Assembly: GCF_001425045.1 (NCBI RefSeq)
Contig: NZ_LMDJ01000001.1
Coordinates: 373,859-437,858 of the forward strand
DNA from: Massilia sp. Root351
GTDB lineage: Bacteria > Pseudomonadota > Gammaproteobacteria > Burkholderiales > Burkholderiaceae_D
Direction: 5' to 3'
Length of the DNA: 64,000 nucleotides
Shown here: one piece after another, positions 1 through 10,367 of the stretch
Numbering within the stretch: position 1 is the first letter of the stretch
Layout of the letters: the number at the start of each line of letters is the position of its first letter
Notes under the pieces: generated by a model
What the model was told of the DNA's origin: nothing
Seen by the model: only the letters and a program-made list of their open reading frames with translations
Database searches by the model: none
Program-made: the position numbers and the translations under genes

Positions 1-96
1 CCCGAGAACGCGGGCAAGCTGATCGTCACCATCATCCCGTCGTTCGGCGAGCGCTACCTGAGCACGGCGCTGTTCTCGGGACTGGCCGACCAGTAG
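1..96 (+). CDS. cysK: Cysteine synthase A, C-terminal end (partial)
   Basis: Only the last 31 codons lie in the window; the gene begins before base 1 and stops at TAG 94-96. The visible residues include [20 protein letters not shown], which matches the conserved C-terminal segment of the PLP-dependent O-acetylserine sulfhydrylase (CysK/CysM) family, where the chain ends soon after a SERYLST-type motif. The enzyme makes cysteine from O-acetylserine and sulfide in the cytoplasm. CysK is preferred over CysM by the wording of this tail, but with so few residues the paralog cannot be settled. Confidence 0.8.
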   Translation, partial: PENAGKLIVTIIPSFGERYLSTALFSGLADQ

Positions 97-109
97 CGGC
101 CGGCCGCGC

Positions 110-1180
110 TCAGGGCGCCTGCAGGCAGCAGGCGTGGTCGGTTGTGCCCATCTCCACCTGCAGCGTGCAGTGGTGCACCGCGAAGTCGGCCTTCAGGCGC
201 GCGGCGATCTCGTCGAGCGCCTCGTCGCCGGGGTGCCCGCCCGGCATCACCAGGTGGGCGGTGAGCGCCGTTTCGGTGGTGCTCATGGCCCAGATGTGCA
301 GGTCGTGCACCTCGTTCACGCCGGGCCGGGCGCGCAGGAAGCGCTCCACTTCGGGCGCGTCCACCGATTCCGGCACCGCCGCCAGCACCAGCTTCAGCGC
401 TTCGCGCAGCAGCGCCCAGGTGCTCACCATGATGATGACCACGATGGCGATGCTGACCAGCGGGTCGAGCCAGGTCCAGCCGGTCCACAGCACGGCCAGG
501 CCAGCCAGCAGCACGCCCAGCGAGATGGCGGCGTCGGCCGCCAGGTGCAGGTAGGCGCCGCGGATGTTGATGTCGTCCTTGGCGCCGGCCATGAACAGCC
601 AGGCCGAGAAGCCGTTGACGGCGATGCCCACCGCCGCCACCACCGACACCGTCAGCCCGTGCACCGGGGTGGGGTTCATCAGCTGCTGCACCGCTTCCCA
701 GGCGATGGCGCCGCAGGCGGCCATCAGCAGCATGGCGTTGAACAGCGCGGCCAGCATGGAGCTGCTGCGCAGGCCGTAGGTGTAGCGCTGGTTGGGCGCG
801 CGCCTGGCCAGGATGGCGGCGCCCCAGGCCAGCATCAGGCCCAGCACGTCGGACAGGTTGTGGCCGGCGTCGGCCATCAGCGCAGTGGAGTTGGCGACGA
901 AGCCGTAGCCGAATTCGATGGCGACAAAAACCGTGTTCAGCGCAATGGCGATGGCGAACGCGCGGCCCTGGCTGTTCGGGTCGCCATGGTGGTGGTGATG
1001 GCCGCCATGGCCGTGACCGTGGCCGTGATCATGGTCATGGTTGCGGCCGTGGTCATGCTGGTGTCCATGCTCATGGTCGTGCTCGTCATCGTGGGCATGT
1101 TGGTGGCCATGCTGGTGCTCGTGCGCGCGGCGGTGGCCGGCGCGCTGCGGTTCGTGCTGGTGGTCGTGGTCGTGTGGCAT
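110..1180 (-). CDS. His-rich cation diffusion facilitator (Zn/Co/Cd/Ni efflux)
   Basis: 356 residues. The first ~66 residues are an extreme His/Asp/Gly-rich tract, a likely cytoplasmic metal-binding tail. The CDF core follows with about six membrane segments. The transport-site motifs are visible: HNLSD near residue 106 and HLAADAAISLG near 213, giving the paired H/D residues in TM2 and TM5. A C-terminal ferredoxin-like domain (about 270-345) contains HDLHIWAMS, typical of CzcD/DmeF proteins, and the chain ends with a Cys pair. It would export divalent metal against protons across the inner membrane. The regulator gene 1184-1486 lies immediately upstream on the same strand with a 3 nt gap, so the two are almost surely one operon. 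The exact metal cannot be read from sequence. Confidence 0.92.
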   Translation of the reverse strand: MPHDHDHQHEPQRAGHRRAHEHQHGHQHAHDDEHDHEHGHQHDHGRNHDHDHGHGHGHGGHHHHHGDPNSQGRAFAIAIALNTVFVAIEFGYGFVANSTALMADAGHNLSDVLGLMLAWGAAILARRAPNQRYTYGLRSSSMLAALFNAMLLMAACGAIAWEAVQQLMNPTPVHGLTVSVVAAVGIAVNGFSAWLFMAGAKDDINIRGAYLHLAADAAISLGVLLAGLAVLWTGWTWLDPLVSIAIVVIIMVSTWALLREALKLVLAAVPESVDAPEVERFLRARPGVNEVHDLHIWAMSTTETALTAHLVMPGGHPGDEALDEIAARLKADFAVHHCTLQVEMGTTDHACCLQAP

Positions 1181-1183
1181 GGC

Positions 1184-1486
1184 TTATCCGGGTTCGGCGA
1201 TATGCTCGAGCATATCGTGGAGCACGCCGCTGATGTGGGCATCGGCGGCGGCGTAGAAGACCTGCTTGCCCAGGCGCTCGGATTTGACGATGCGGGCGGC
1301 GCGCAGCAGGCGCAAATGGTGGCTGACGAGCGAACTGCTCAATTGCAGCGCGGCGGCGATGTCGCCCACGGCCACCGGCGCCGCCACGCAGGCGAGCACG
1401 ATGCGCAGCCGCGTCGGATCGCCCAGCAGGTGGAACAGGTCAGCCAGCTGGGCGATGGACGCGTCGGATTCGGGTGGGGTGCACAT
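1184..1486 (-). CDS. ArsR/SmtB-family metal-responsive repressor
   Basis: 100 residues with a winged helix-turn-helix fold: LGDPTRLRIVLAC, then the recognition helix SSLVSHHLRLLRAARIV. The C-terminal helix contains DAHISGVLHDMLEHIAE. Its D, H (+2) and H (+13) line up with the alpha-5 zinc ligands of CzrA/SmtB, while the fourth ligand (His in CzrA) is Glu here. No alpha-3 Cys cluster of the ArsR/CadC type is seen, so zinc- or cobalt-type sensing is more likely than As or Cd. It precedes the CDF pump by 3 nt and probably represses both genes. No Shine-Dalgarno is visible before the ATG, and the operator-like dyad starts only 6 bp upstream, so the message may be nearly leaderless. Confidence 0.9.
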   Translation of the reverse strand: MCTPPESDASIAQLADLFHLLGDPTRLRIVLACVAAPVAVGDIAAALQLSSSLVSHHLRLLRAARIVKSERLGKQVFYAAADAHISGVLHDMLEHIAEPG

Positions 1487-1491
1487 AAGTC

Positions 1492-1517
1492 AACATATGA
1501 ATAGGTGTTCACATGTT
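1492..1517. promoter_or_regulatory. 12-2-12 ArsR/SmtB-type operator
   Basis: An imperfect inverted repeat: left arm AACATATGAATA (1492-1503), spacer GG, right arm TGTTCACATGTT (1506-1517), with 10 of 12 positions complementary. Its geometry and core (ATRTGAA..TGTTCA) match the 12-2-12 operators known for SmtB/CzrA-type repressors. It ends 6 bp before the regulator's start codon, so binding would cover the promoter or initiation region of the regulator-pump operon. The assignment is by pattern, not by measured binding. Confidence 0.75.
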
Positions 1518-1536
1518 AGCACATTACGGCGGGCGC

Positions 1537-2052
1537 TTACTTTTGCAGTTCAGCCTGGATCTGCTCGCGGGCCTTGGCGTCCAGCTTGTCGATGGCGCGG
1601 GTCAGCTTCTCGGCCTGGGCCAGCGCCGCCGCTTGCTGCACGGTCAACTGGGGCGCCGCCGCAGGCTTGCTGAACAGCGCCTGCACGCCGGTCACCAGCA
1701 ACGCGGTCAGCAGCGAGATGCCGGCGGCGGCGGCCAGCAGGCGCAGTTCGCGCGGCGTCAGCAGCGGCGACTGGGTGGCGATGGCTTGCACCGGCGCGGC
1801 CGGGGCGGGCGCGTAGCCGGCGGTGGCGGGGGCGGCCGGGCTGGCCGGGGCGCGGGCCGGCGCCAGGCCGCCGGCGGCGCGCGCCTGCTCGGCCAGCTCC
1901 TGCGAGGCGGCGTCGATGCGCGCGATGTGGCGCTCCACCGATTCGGCCAGCACCGCTTCGTTCAGCGCCACCAGCGCGAAGATGGGATCGTCGATATCGA
2001 CCTTGACGCCGGTTTTTTCAAACACGAGGCTGCGCAGCTTGTGCTGGTCCAT
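1537..2052 (-). CDS. TraM-like (IncP conjugation-type) membrane protein
   Basis: 171 residues. The N-terminus (about 1-45) reads KTGVKVDIDDPIFALVALNE, recalling the start of the TraM protein of IncP/RP4 plasmids, where a K.G....DDPI pattern opens the protein. A predicted coiled segment (46-65), a Pro/Ala-rich linker (66-95), one membrane span (about 107-130, LRLLAAAAGISLLTALLVTG) and a charged C-terminal tail follow. The start has a good AGAGGA site. It follows the TraL-like ATPase gene after 12 nt and is surely cotranscribed with it. No other conjugation gene is nearby, so the role is unknown. Family assignment is from memory of the motif and from the partner gene. Confidence 0.55.
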   Translation of the reverse strand: MDQHKLRSLVFEKTGVKVDIDDPIFALVALNEAVLAESVERHIARIDAASQELAEQARAAGGLAPARAPASPAAPATAGYAPAPAAPVQAIATQSPLLTPRELRLLAAAAGISLLTALLVTGVQALFSKPAAAPQLTVQQAAALAQAEKLTRAIDKLDAKAREQIQAELQK

Positions 2053-2064
2053 GGCGCCGTCCTC

Positions 2065-2793
2065 TTACCAGCTGACTTTGTCGAGCTGCTCGAACAGGTC
2101 GCGGAACACCACCTTGATGCGCTGCTTTTCCATTACGTTGAATTTGTCGCTGGCTTTCACTTCGTCGGCCGTCAGGCGCGCCGTGTTCATCTTCTTGATG
2201 TCGGCGCCGAAGGTGTCGGCGTTGCGTTGCGTGAGCACCACGCGGCCCACCACGCGCGCGGCGTTGTCGGCGTAGGTCTGCGATTCGATGAAGGACTTGC
2301 CGGAGGCCGACACCAGCTGGCCGAAGTGTTCGTTCTCCCACAGCACCAGCGGCACCGAGGTCGATTTTGCCGTGGACAAAAAGCCCATCGCGGTGTCGTG
2401 CAGCGTGTCGCCGCCGCCGACGATGGTGTGGATGTAGACCTTGCGGCCCGACTCCTGCAGCAGCGCGAAGCAGTCGTTTTCGATCAGGTAGGCCACCAGC
2501 GGCGAGAAGGTGTTGGCGCCGTTGTCGATCACGCAGTTGCCGTCTTCCTCCAGGATGTCGATCATCAGCGCGTCGAAGCGCTTGGGGTCGATGGTGCGCG
2601 CGTCCGTCATCACCGGCACGTGCTTCACGTCCATCGCCTTGTAGCGCGAGAAGGTGGCGTTTTCCTGGTCGGTGTCGTAGCAGCGCAGCGGGGTTTCGTC
2701 CTTGGCCGCCAGCCATTGCGCCAGGATGGTCGACACCAGGGTCTTGCCTATGCCGCCTTTGCCCTGCAGGATGAAATGTACGGTGTTCTGCAT
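2065..2793 (-). CDS. TraL/ParA-like P-loop ATPase
   Basis: 242 residues. A deviant Walker A motif near the N-terminus, QGKGGIGKTLVSTILAQWL (about residues 10-28), then YDTDQENATFSRYKAMDV, VIDNGANTF and a C-terminal KVVFRDLFEQLD. These features and their spacing match TraL of the RP4 Tra1 region, a ParA/MinD-type ATPase, rather than chromosomal ParA or MinD. It is cytoplasmic, and its TraM-like partner downstream is a membrane protein, so an ATPase on a membrane anchor is an attractive model. The neighbours (cation pump, pncC) are ordinary chromosomal genes. No relaxase, coupling protein or mating-pair gene is seen in the window. Confidence 0.7.
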   Translation of the reverse strand: MQNTVHFILQGKGGIGKTLVSTILAQWLAAKDETPLRCYDTDQENATFSRYKAMDVKHVPVMTDARTIDPKRFDALMIDILEEDGNCVIDNGANTFSPLVAYLIENDCFALLQESGRKVYIHTIVGGGDTLHDTAMGFLSTAKSTSVPLVLWENEHFGQLVSASGKSFIESQTYADNAARVVGRVVLTQRNADTFGADIKKMNTARLTADEVKASDKFNVMEKQRIKVVFRDLFEQLDKVSW

Positions 2794-2842
2794 CGCGCTC
2801 TCGTGAAATATGTCTCTGATTAGTGGGCCTGCCCGGCACGCA

Positions 2843-3367
2843 CTATACCAAAAAGCGCAGCAGCCCTTGCAGCGAATGCGCCACGGCCTGCTCGCGCACG
2901 GCGCGCCGGTCGCCGCCGAACACCAGCCGCTCGGTGCGCACCCAGCCCGGCCCGGCCCAGCCGAAGCACACCGTGCCCACCGGCTTGCCGGCCACCGCGC
3001 CGCCCGGGCCGGCGATGCCGGTGGTCGACAGCGCCACCTGGGCCGCGCTGTGGGCCAGCGCGCCCACCGCCATCGCCGCCGCCACTTCCTCGCTGACGGC
3101 GCCGTGCTGCGCGATCAGGCCGGCCGGCACGCCCAGCATGCCGGTCTTGGATTCGTTGGAATAGGTGACGAATCCGCGCTCGAACCAGCCGCTGGAGCCG
3201 GCAATTTCCGTCACCGCCTGCGCCGCGCCGCCGCCGGTGCAGGACTCGGCAGTGCACAGCCGCAGGCCGCGGCTGTGCAGCGCTGCGCCCACGTCGGCGG
3301 CCAGGCGCTGCGGCCCGTCCGGTCCTTCCAGCGCCTGGCTTGCCTGTTCCGTTGCCGTGTTGTCCAT
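2843..3367 (-). CDS. pncC: Nicotinamide-nucleotide amidohydrolase (CinA C-terminal family)
   Basis: 174 residues from ATG 3367, chosen because AAGAGGAG lies about 8 nt upstream; a 25-codon upstream extension looks non-coding. The protein is the stand-alone CinA C-terminal domain: LCTAESCTGGG near residue 38, then FVTYSNESKTGMLGV, TGIAGPGG (about 125) and GTVCFGWAGP. The Ser/Lys and GIAGP motifs are those of PncC, which deamidates nicotinamide mononucleotide to nicotinate mononucleotide in the pyridine-nucleotide cycle. The N-terminal COG1058 domain of full CinA is absent, as in E. coli PncC. It may be the first gene of an operon with the TraL/TraM-like pair (49 nt gap). Confidence 0.92.
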   Translation of the reverse strand: MDNTATEQASQALEGPDGPQRLAADVGAALHSRGLRLCTAESCTGGGAAQAVTEIAGSSGWFERGFVTYSNESKTGMLGVPAGLIAQHGAVSEEVAAAMAVGALAHSAAQVALSTTGIAGPGGAVAGKPVGTVCFGWAGPGWVRTERLVFGGDRRAVREQAVAHSLQGLLRFLV

Positions 3368-3525
3368 TTGCGTACTCCTCTTGCATTGCGTACAGTTATT
3401 TAATGGACACATTCTAGCCCGCCGCGCTTTGCGCACGGTCAAAAAATTATGCTCAGCAAGGGCAAAAATGCGTACACTCGATTGGCCTGAATCTACTTGG
3501 TTTCTAAGTTAAAGGGAGGGGAGAC

Positions 3526-4145
3526 ATGCAGCTTGCAAGCTTGCCGCGACTGCTGCGTCTGCCGCTGGTCCTGGCGCGGTTCGTCCGCCGGCTCGCGCCG
3601 CAGCTTGCCGTGCCCCTCATGTTCCTGCTGTTGCTGCTGCAGGCGGCGCCACGGCCCGCCGCCGCCCAGGACAATAGCCTGGAACGCCAGGTCAAGGCCG
3701 CCTACCTGGTCAAGTTTGCCGGCTTCGTCGAATGGCCCGAGGGCAGTTTCGTGCGCCCCGACAGCCCGCTGCTGATCGGCGTGATGGGCGCCGACGCGCT
3801 GGCCGACCAGCTTGAGCGCAGCGCGGCCGGCCACAGCGCCAACGGCCACCCCTTGCAGATAAAAAAACTCAGGAAGGGCGAGCCGCCCGGCCACCTGCAC
3901 ATCCTGTTCATCGGCGCGCTTGACAGGGCCAGCCTGCAGGAGCTGCTGGCCGCCATCCGCAGCCAGCCCATGCTCACCGTGTCCGACAGCGAGGAAGCGC
4001 ACGCGCTGGGCAGCATCATCAATTTCGTGCTGGCCGACGAGCGGCTGCGCTTCGATGTCGCGCTCAAGCCGGCCGCCGCCGCCCGCATCCGCATCAGCGC
4101 GCGCATGCTGTCGGCGGCGTACCGGGTGGTGCCGGGAGGGGCGAC

Positions 4146-4149
<4 letters not shown>
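3526..4149 (+). CDS. YfiR-family (DUF4154) periplasmic regulator
   Basis: 207 residues with a long signal sequence (1-48, ending PAAAQ) and one YfiR/DUF4154 domain (KAAYLVKFAGFVEWP near residue 57; SIINFVLADERLRFDV near 167; ISARMLSAAYRV at the end). In Pseudomonas, YfiR sits in the periplasm and restrains the diguanylate cyclase YfiN. The mature part has no cysteine at all, whereas P. aeruginosa YfiR uses disulfides, so redox control of that type is not expected. A strong AGGGAGGGGAG site precedes the ATG. Its stop overlaps the next gene's start (ATGA), so it is the lead gene of a three-gene signalling operon. Confidence 0.88.
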
Positions 4150-6223
<2,074 letters not shown>

Positions 6224-6227
<4 letters not shown>

Positions 6228-8842
6228 TTACCCAGGCCGACATCCTCAACGCGAAGATCCTGATCGTCGACGACCAGGCCGTCAACGTGCAGCTGCTGGA
6301 GTACCTGCTCACCACCACCGGCTACACCGCGGTCAGCTCCACCACCGACCCGCGCGTGGTGGCGCCGTGGCACGAGCAGCACACCTACGACCTGATCATC
6401 CTCGACCTGCACATGCCCGGCATGAGCGGCTTCGACGTGATGAACGCGCTCAAGCCGCTGGAGGCCGATGCCTACCTGCCGGTGCTGGTGGTGACGGCGC
6501 AGCCGGACCACAAGCTGGCCGCGCTGGAGGCCGGCGCGCGCGATTTCGTCAGCAAGCCCTTCGACCCGGTGGAAGTGCTCACGCGCATCCGCAATATGCT
6601 GGAAGTGCGGCTGATGCACCGCGAATCGAAGAACTACAGCGCCTTGCTGGAGCAGACCGTGCGCGAGCGCACCGCCGAGCTGCAGCGCTTCCGCAGCGCG
6701 ATGGACGCCACCGCCGACGCCATCTTCCTGATCGACACCGCCACGCTGGCGCTGGTGGACGTGAACGACGGCGCTTGCCGCATGCTGGGCTACGCCCGCC
6801 CGCAGCTGCTGGCGCTGGAGCCCGAACGCATCGGACTGGGTGCGCGCGACAGCCTGCAGGTCCATTGCAACGCAGCCTTGACCACCGTGGGGACGGCGCG
6901 CGCGCCCGAGCTGCTGGAGACCGAGCTGACGCGCCAGGACCTGGCGGCGGTGCCGGTGGAACTGTACTGGCAGCTGCAGCAGGGCGGCGGCTTCGACCAG
7001 GCCGGGCCGCATCCGGCGGGCGTGCAGCCGACCCTGATTTGCGTGGCGCGCGACATCAGCGAACGCCGCCTGGCCGAGGAGCGCCTGCTGCACATGGCGC
7101 ACTACGACAGCCTGACCGGCCTGCCCAACCGCACGCTGTTCTTCCAGACCCTGGCCGAGGCCATCGAGCTGGCGCAGGACAAGGAATGGCGCATCGTGGT
7201 GCTGTTCATCGCGCTGGACCGCTTCAAGAACATCAACGATTCGCTGGGTCCGGCGGCCGGCGACGAGCTGCTGCGCCAGTTCAGCAACCGGCTGGTGCAG
7301 TGCGTGCGCATCCGCGACACCGTGGGCCGCCTGGGCGGCGACGAGTTCGCACTGATCCTGACCATGACGCGCAACCAGCAGGACGCGGTGCTGGTGGCCA
7401 ACGAGGTGCGCGAGGCGCTGCGCGCGCCGTTCGACCTGGAGGGCCACCCGGCCGCGCTGACGGCCTCGATCGGCATCGCCATGTACCCGGACGACGCCAC
7501 CGACCCCGAAACCCTGGTCAAGTACGCCGACACCGCCATGGAGCGCGCCAAGCAGGCCGGCCGCGACGGCTACCGCTTCTTCACCGCCGGCATGAACGTG
7601 CAGGTGCTGGCGCGGCTGGACCTGGAACTGGCGCTGCGCCGCGCGCTCGACGAGAACGAACTGCTGCTGTACTACCAGCCCAAGGTCAACCTGACCACCG
7701 GCCGCATCAGCGGCGCCGAGGCGCTGCTGCGCTGGCAGCGGCCCAACTACGGCATGGTGTTCCCGGCCGAATTCGTGCCGGTGCTGGAGGACACGGGGCT
7801 GATCGTGCGGGTCGGCGCCTGGATCATCGACGCGGCCTGCCGCCAGATCGCCGCCTGGGGCCGCTCCATGGTGGGACCGGTGACGGTGGCGGTGAACGTG
7901 TCGAGCCGCCAGTTCGTCGAGGGCGACCTGGAAGGCGAGGTCAAGGCCGCGCTGGAGCGCCACAAGGTGCCGCCCGAGCTGCTTGAGCTGGAGCTGACCG
8001 AGACCGCGCTGATGTCCAACGCCGAGCGCACCATCGGCGTGCTGGGACGGCTCAAGGAGCTGGGCGTGAAGTGCTCGATCGACGATTTCGGCACCGGCTA
8101 TTCCTCGCTGGCCTATCTGCAGCGCTTCCCGATCGACAAGCTGAAAATCGACATCGCCTTCGTGCGCGACATCACCACCAACCCGAACGACGCGGCGATC
8201 GCGCTGGCCATCATCAGCATGGCGCACAGCCTGAAGCTGCGGGTGATCGCCGAGGGCGTGGAGACGCGGCCGCAGCTGGAATACCTGCGCCGCAACCGCT
8301 GCGACGAGATCCAGGGCTATTTCTTCAGCCGCCCGCTGCCGGCCGACGAGATGGGCCAGCTGGTCGAGGGCGGGCGCAGCCTGCCGCCGGACCCGAACCA
8401 GGCTGCCGAGCCGCCGCAAACCCTGCTGATCGTGGACGACGACGTCAATGTGCTGTCCTCGCTGCACCGGCTGTTCCGGCGCGACGGCTACCGCATCCTG
8501 ACCGCTGCCACGCCGGCCGAAGGCTTCGAGCTGCTGGCGCTGTACCCGGTGCAGGTGATCGTGTGCGACCAGCGCATGCCCATCATGAGCGGCACCGAGT
8601 TCCTCAGCAAGGTCAAGGAGATGTATCCGGACACGATACGGATTATCCTGTCCGGCTATACGGGCTTGGAGGCGGTGCTCGATTCGATCAACCGGGGTGC
8701 GATCTACCGCTTCTACACCAAGCCCTGGGACGATATCCAGCTGCGGGACAATATCCGGCTGGCCTTCCACCACTACTGGCTGATGCACGGCACCGGGCGC
8801 CGCGTGGGCGAGCCGGGCGAGGACCATACGTCGCTGGCGTGA
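6224..8842 (+). CDS. REC-PAS-GGDEF-EAL-REC c-di-GMP regulator
   Basis: 872 residues. The N-terminal receiver has Asp61 (ILDLHMPGMSG). A coiled link and a PAS-like domain (about 155-280) follow. The GGDEF domain has an intact GGDEF at 371-375, preceded at the right distance by an RxxD (RIRD) inhibitory site. The EAL domain begins with EALLRW at 499-503 and keeps NVSSRQF, ELTETAL, DDFGTGYSSL and EGVE, so both synthesis and hydrolysis of c-di-GMP are possible on sequence grounds. A second receiver at the C-terminus has Asp782 (VCDQRMPIMSG). Two receivers around one output pair is uncommon. It overlaps the upstream kinase gene by 4 nt, and that kinase is the likely phosphate source. Confidence 0.93.
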
Positions 8843-8853
8843 CCCGCCAGCGT

Positions 8854-9852
8854 TCAGCCAAAGTGGTCGAAGCCGTGCAGCTTGAGGGCCAGCGGCGCGC
8901 CGTGCACATCGACCAGGCGCAGGCCGGCTTCGGCTTCGATGCGACCCACCCGCGTGACCGCCGTGCCGCTTTGCGCGCCGGCCGCCAGCACCGCCCCGCG
9001 CGCTTCGGCAGGCGCGGTGAAGCACAACTCGTAGTCGTCGCCGCCGGCCGCCGTGTACGCGCGCCGCCAGTCCTGCGCGCAGCCGGCCAGCACCGGGCCG
9101 GCCGGCAGCGCGTCCACGTCCAGCACCGCGCCCACGCCGGACAGCTTCAGGATGTGCCCGACGTCGCCCACCAGTCCGTCCGAAATATCGATGGCCGCGT
9201 GCGCGATGCGCTGCTGGGCCAGCAGGCGCCCCAGCGCCACGCGCGGCGTGGGCGCGTGCAGCCGGGCCGACGCCGCCGCGAAGCGCGCCGCCCCGTCCGC
9301 GCCGCCTGCCGCCTGCGCCAGCTGCGCCCCCGCGCCCGGCTCGTTCAGGCAGGCCGCCAGCGCCAGGCGCGCGTCGCCCAGCGTGCCGGAGATCCAGATA
9401 TCGTCGCCGGGCCTGGCGGCGTCGCGCCGCAGCGCCTCGCCCGGCGCCAGTTCGCCGAAGATGGTGATGCAGATGTTGAGCGGCCCCTTGGTGGTGTCGC
9501 CGCCCACCAGTTCGCAGCCGTGGGCGTCGGCCAGCGCGAACAGGCCGGCCGAAAAGCCCGCCAGCCAGCCGCGGTCGGCCGACGGCAGCGCCAGCGCCAG
9601 GGTGAAGGCGACGGGGCGCGCGCCCATGGCGGCCAGGTCGGACAGGTTGACGGCCAGGCTTTTATGGCCCAGCTGGTACGGGTCGGCGCCGGCGAAGAAA
9701 TGGCGGCCCTCCACCAGCATATCGGAGGAAATGGCGGTCTGCATGCCGGCGCCGGGCGTCAGCAGGGCGCAGTCGTCGCCTATGCCGAGCGTGGCGCGCA
9801 GCGGGCGGGGGCGCTTGAAGTATTCTGCGATGAGGTCGAATTCGGAGAGCAT
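8854..9852 (-). CDS. thiL: Thiamine-monophosphate kinase
   Basis: 332 residues, the usual ThiL length. The N-terminus MLSEFDLIAEYF is followed by GIGDDCALL, the metal/ATP-binding GDD, then SSDMLVEGRHF, VNLSDLAAMGA and VGGDTTKGP, and later AIDISDGLVGD and GGDDYELCFT. These are the AIRS-fold signature stretches of ThiL. The enzyme phosphorylates thiamine monophosphate to thiamine diphosphate in the cytoplasm. It converges with the signalling operon, with an 11 nt gap between stop codons. No strong Shine-Dalgarno is seen before the ATG; the next possible Met would remove the GDD motif, so this start is kept. Confidence 0.95.
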   Translation of the reverse strand: MLSEFDLIAEYFKRPRPLRATLGIGDDCALLTPGAGMQTAISSDMLVEGRHFFAGADPYQLGHKSLAVNLSDLAAMGARPVAFTLALALPSADRGWLAGFSAGLFALADAHGCELVGGDTTKGPLNICITIFGELAPGEALRRDAARPGDDIWISGTLGDARLALAACLNEPGAGAQLAQAAGGADGAARFAAASARLHAPTPRVALGRLLAQQRIAHAAIDISDGLVGDVGHILKLSGVGAVLDVDALPAGPVLAGCAQDWRRAYTAAGGDDYELCFTAPAEARGAVLAAGAQSGTAVTRVGRIEAEAGLRLVDVHGAPLALKLHGFDHFG

Positions 9853-9872
9853 GCCGCCATTGTACTAGCGTA

Positions 9873-10088
9873 CTAGGCGTTGCCGCCCTCGGCCAGTTCG
9901 TCCTCCAGCGCCGCCTGGCGCTTGTGGCGGCTGGAACTGTAGCCCCAGATGCCGGTCGAGACGATGGCCGCCGCCGCCAGCAGCGCCGATTGCGCAGTGC
10001 CGGGTTCGGCAAAGCACAGCATCACCGTGGCAACGGGAAAGGCTAGACTGGAGAGTCGGAAGCTGTTGTGCCAGAACTGGTAGCTCAT
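9873..10088 (-). CDS. Small membrane protein, unknown function
   Basis: 71 residues from the ATG at 10088 (MSYQFWHNSF), preferred because AAGAAGGG lies upstream; an ATG 27 nt further out has no such site. Two hydrophobic stretches (about 10-25 and 32-48) predict a small inner-membrane hairpin, followed by a charged tail SSRHKRQAALEDELAE. I do not recognise the family. It ends 20 nt before thiL on the same strand and could be cotranscribed with it. Confidence 0.6.
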   Translation of the reverse strand: MSYQFWHNSFRLSSLAFPVATVMLCFAEPGTAQSALLAAAAIVSTGIWGYSSSRHKRQAALEDELAEGGNA

Positions 10089-10298
10089 CGCGCGCCCTTC
10101 TTTCAAAAATGGCAAAGCATGTCAGTAAGGCCAGTCTATTACGTGAAAGCTACATTGTCTAGGAGAACTAAAGCCTTTCATTCAACTATCCTGATCCTGG
10201 CGCAATAGTTGCGCTCCGAAAGGCGGATGTGCCATAGAAAGAATTGATAAAATTGATAAGGCCGATAGTTATTCTGCCGGATTCGTGAAAATACCTAG

Positions 10299-10326
10299 CT
10301 GACTGAAAGAATTGGTCTGATAGAAT
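10299..10326 (+). promoter_or_regulatory. Candidate sigma-70 promoter for maeB
   Basis: A TAGAAT -10 element (10321-10326) carries an extended TGA in front, and a CTGACT -35-like element (10299-10304) lies 16 nt upstream. Transcription would start near 10333, giving a leader of about 35 nt to the maeB ATG, with GGAAGG inside it. The 280 bp gap around it is visibly more AT-rich than the flanking genes and contains no other gene that I can support. Confidence 0.45.
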
Positions 10327-10367
10327 CGGAAGCTTTCCCGATAGACAAACAGGAAGGCAGCAAGAGC

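Noticed and set aside
54..1504. Long open frames on the plus strand and other frames over the CDF/ArsR genes, including a 456-codon frame
   Set aside because: They are antisense to clear genes; His-rich coding makes stops rare on the other strand.
1537..2793. The TraL/TraM-like pair as part of an integrated conjugative element
   Set aside because: No relaxase, T4SS, integrase, att repeat or composition break is seen around it.
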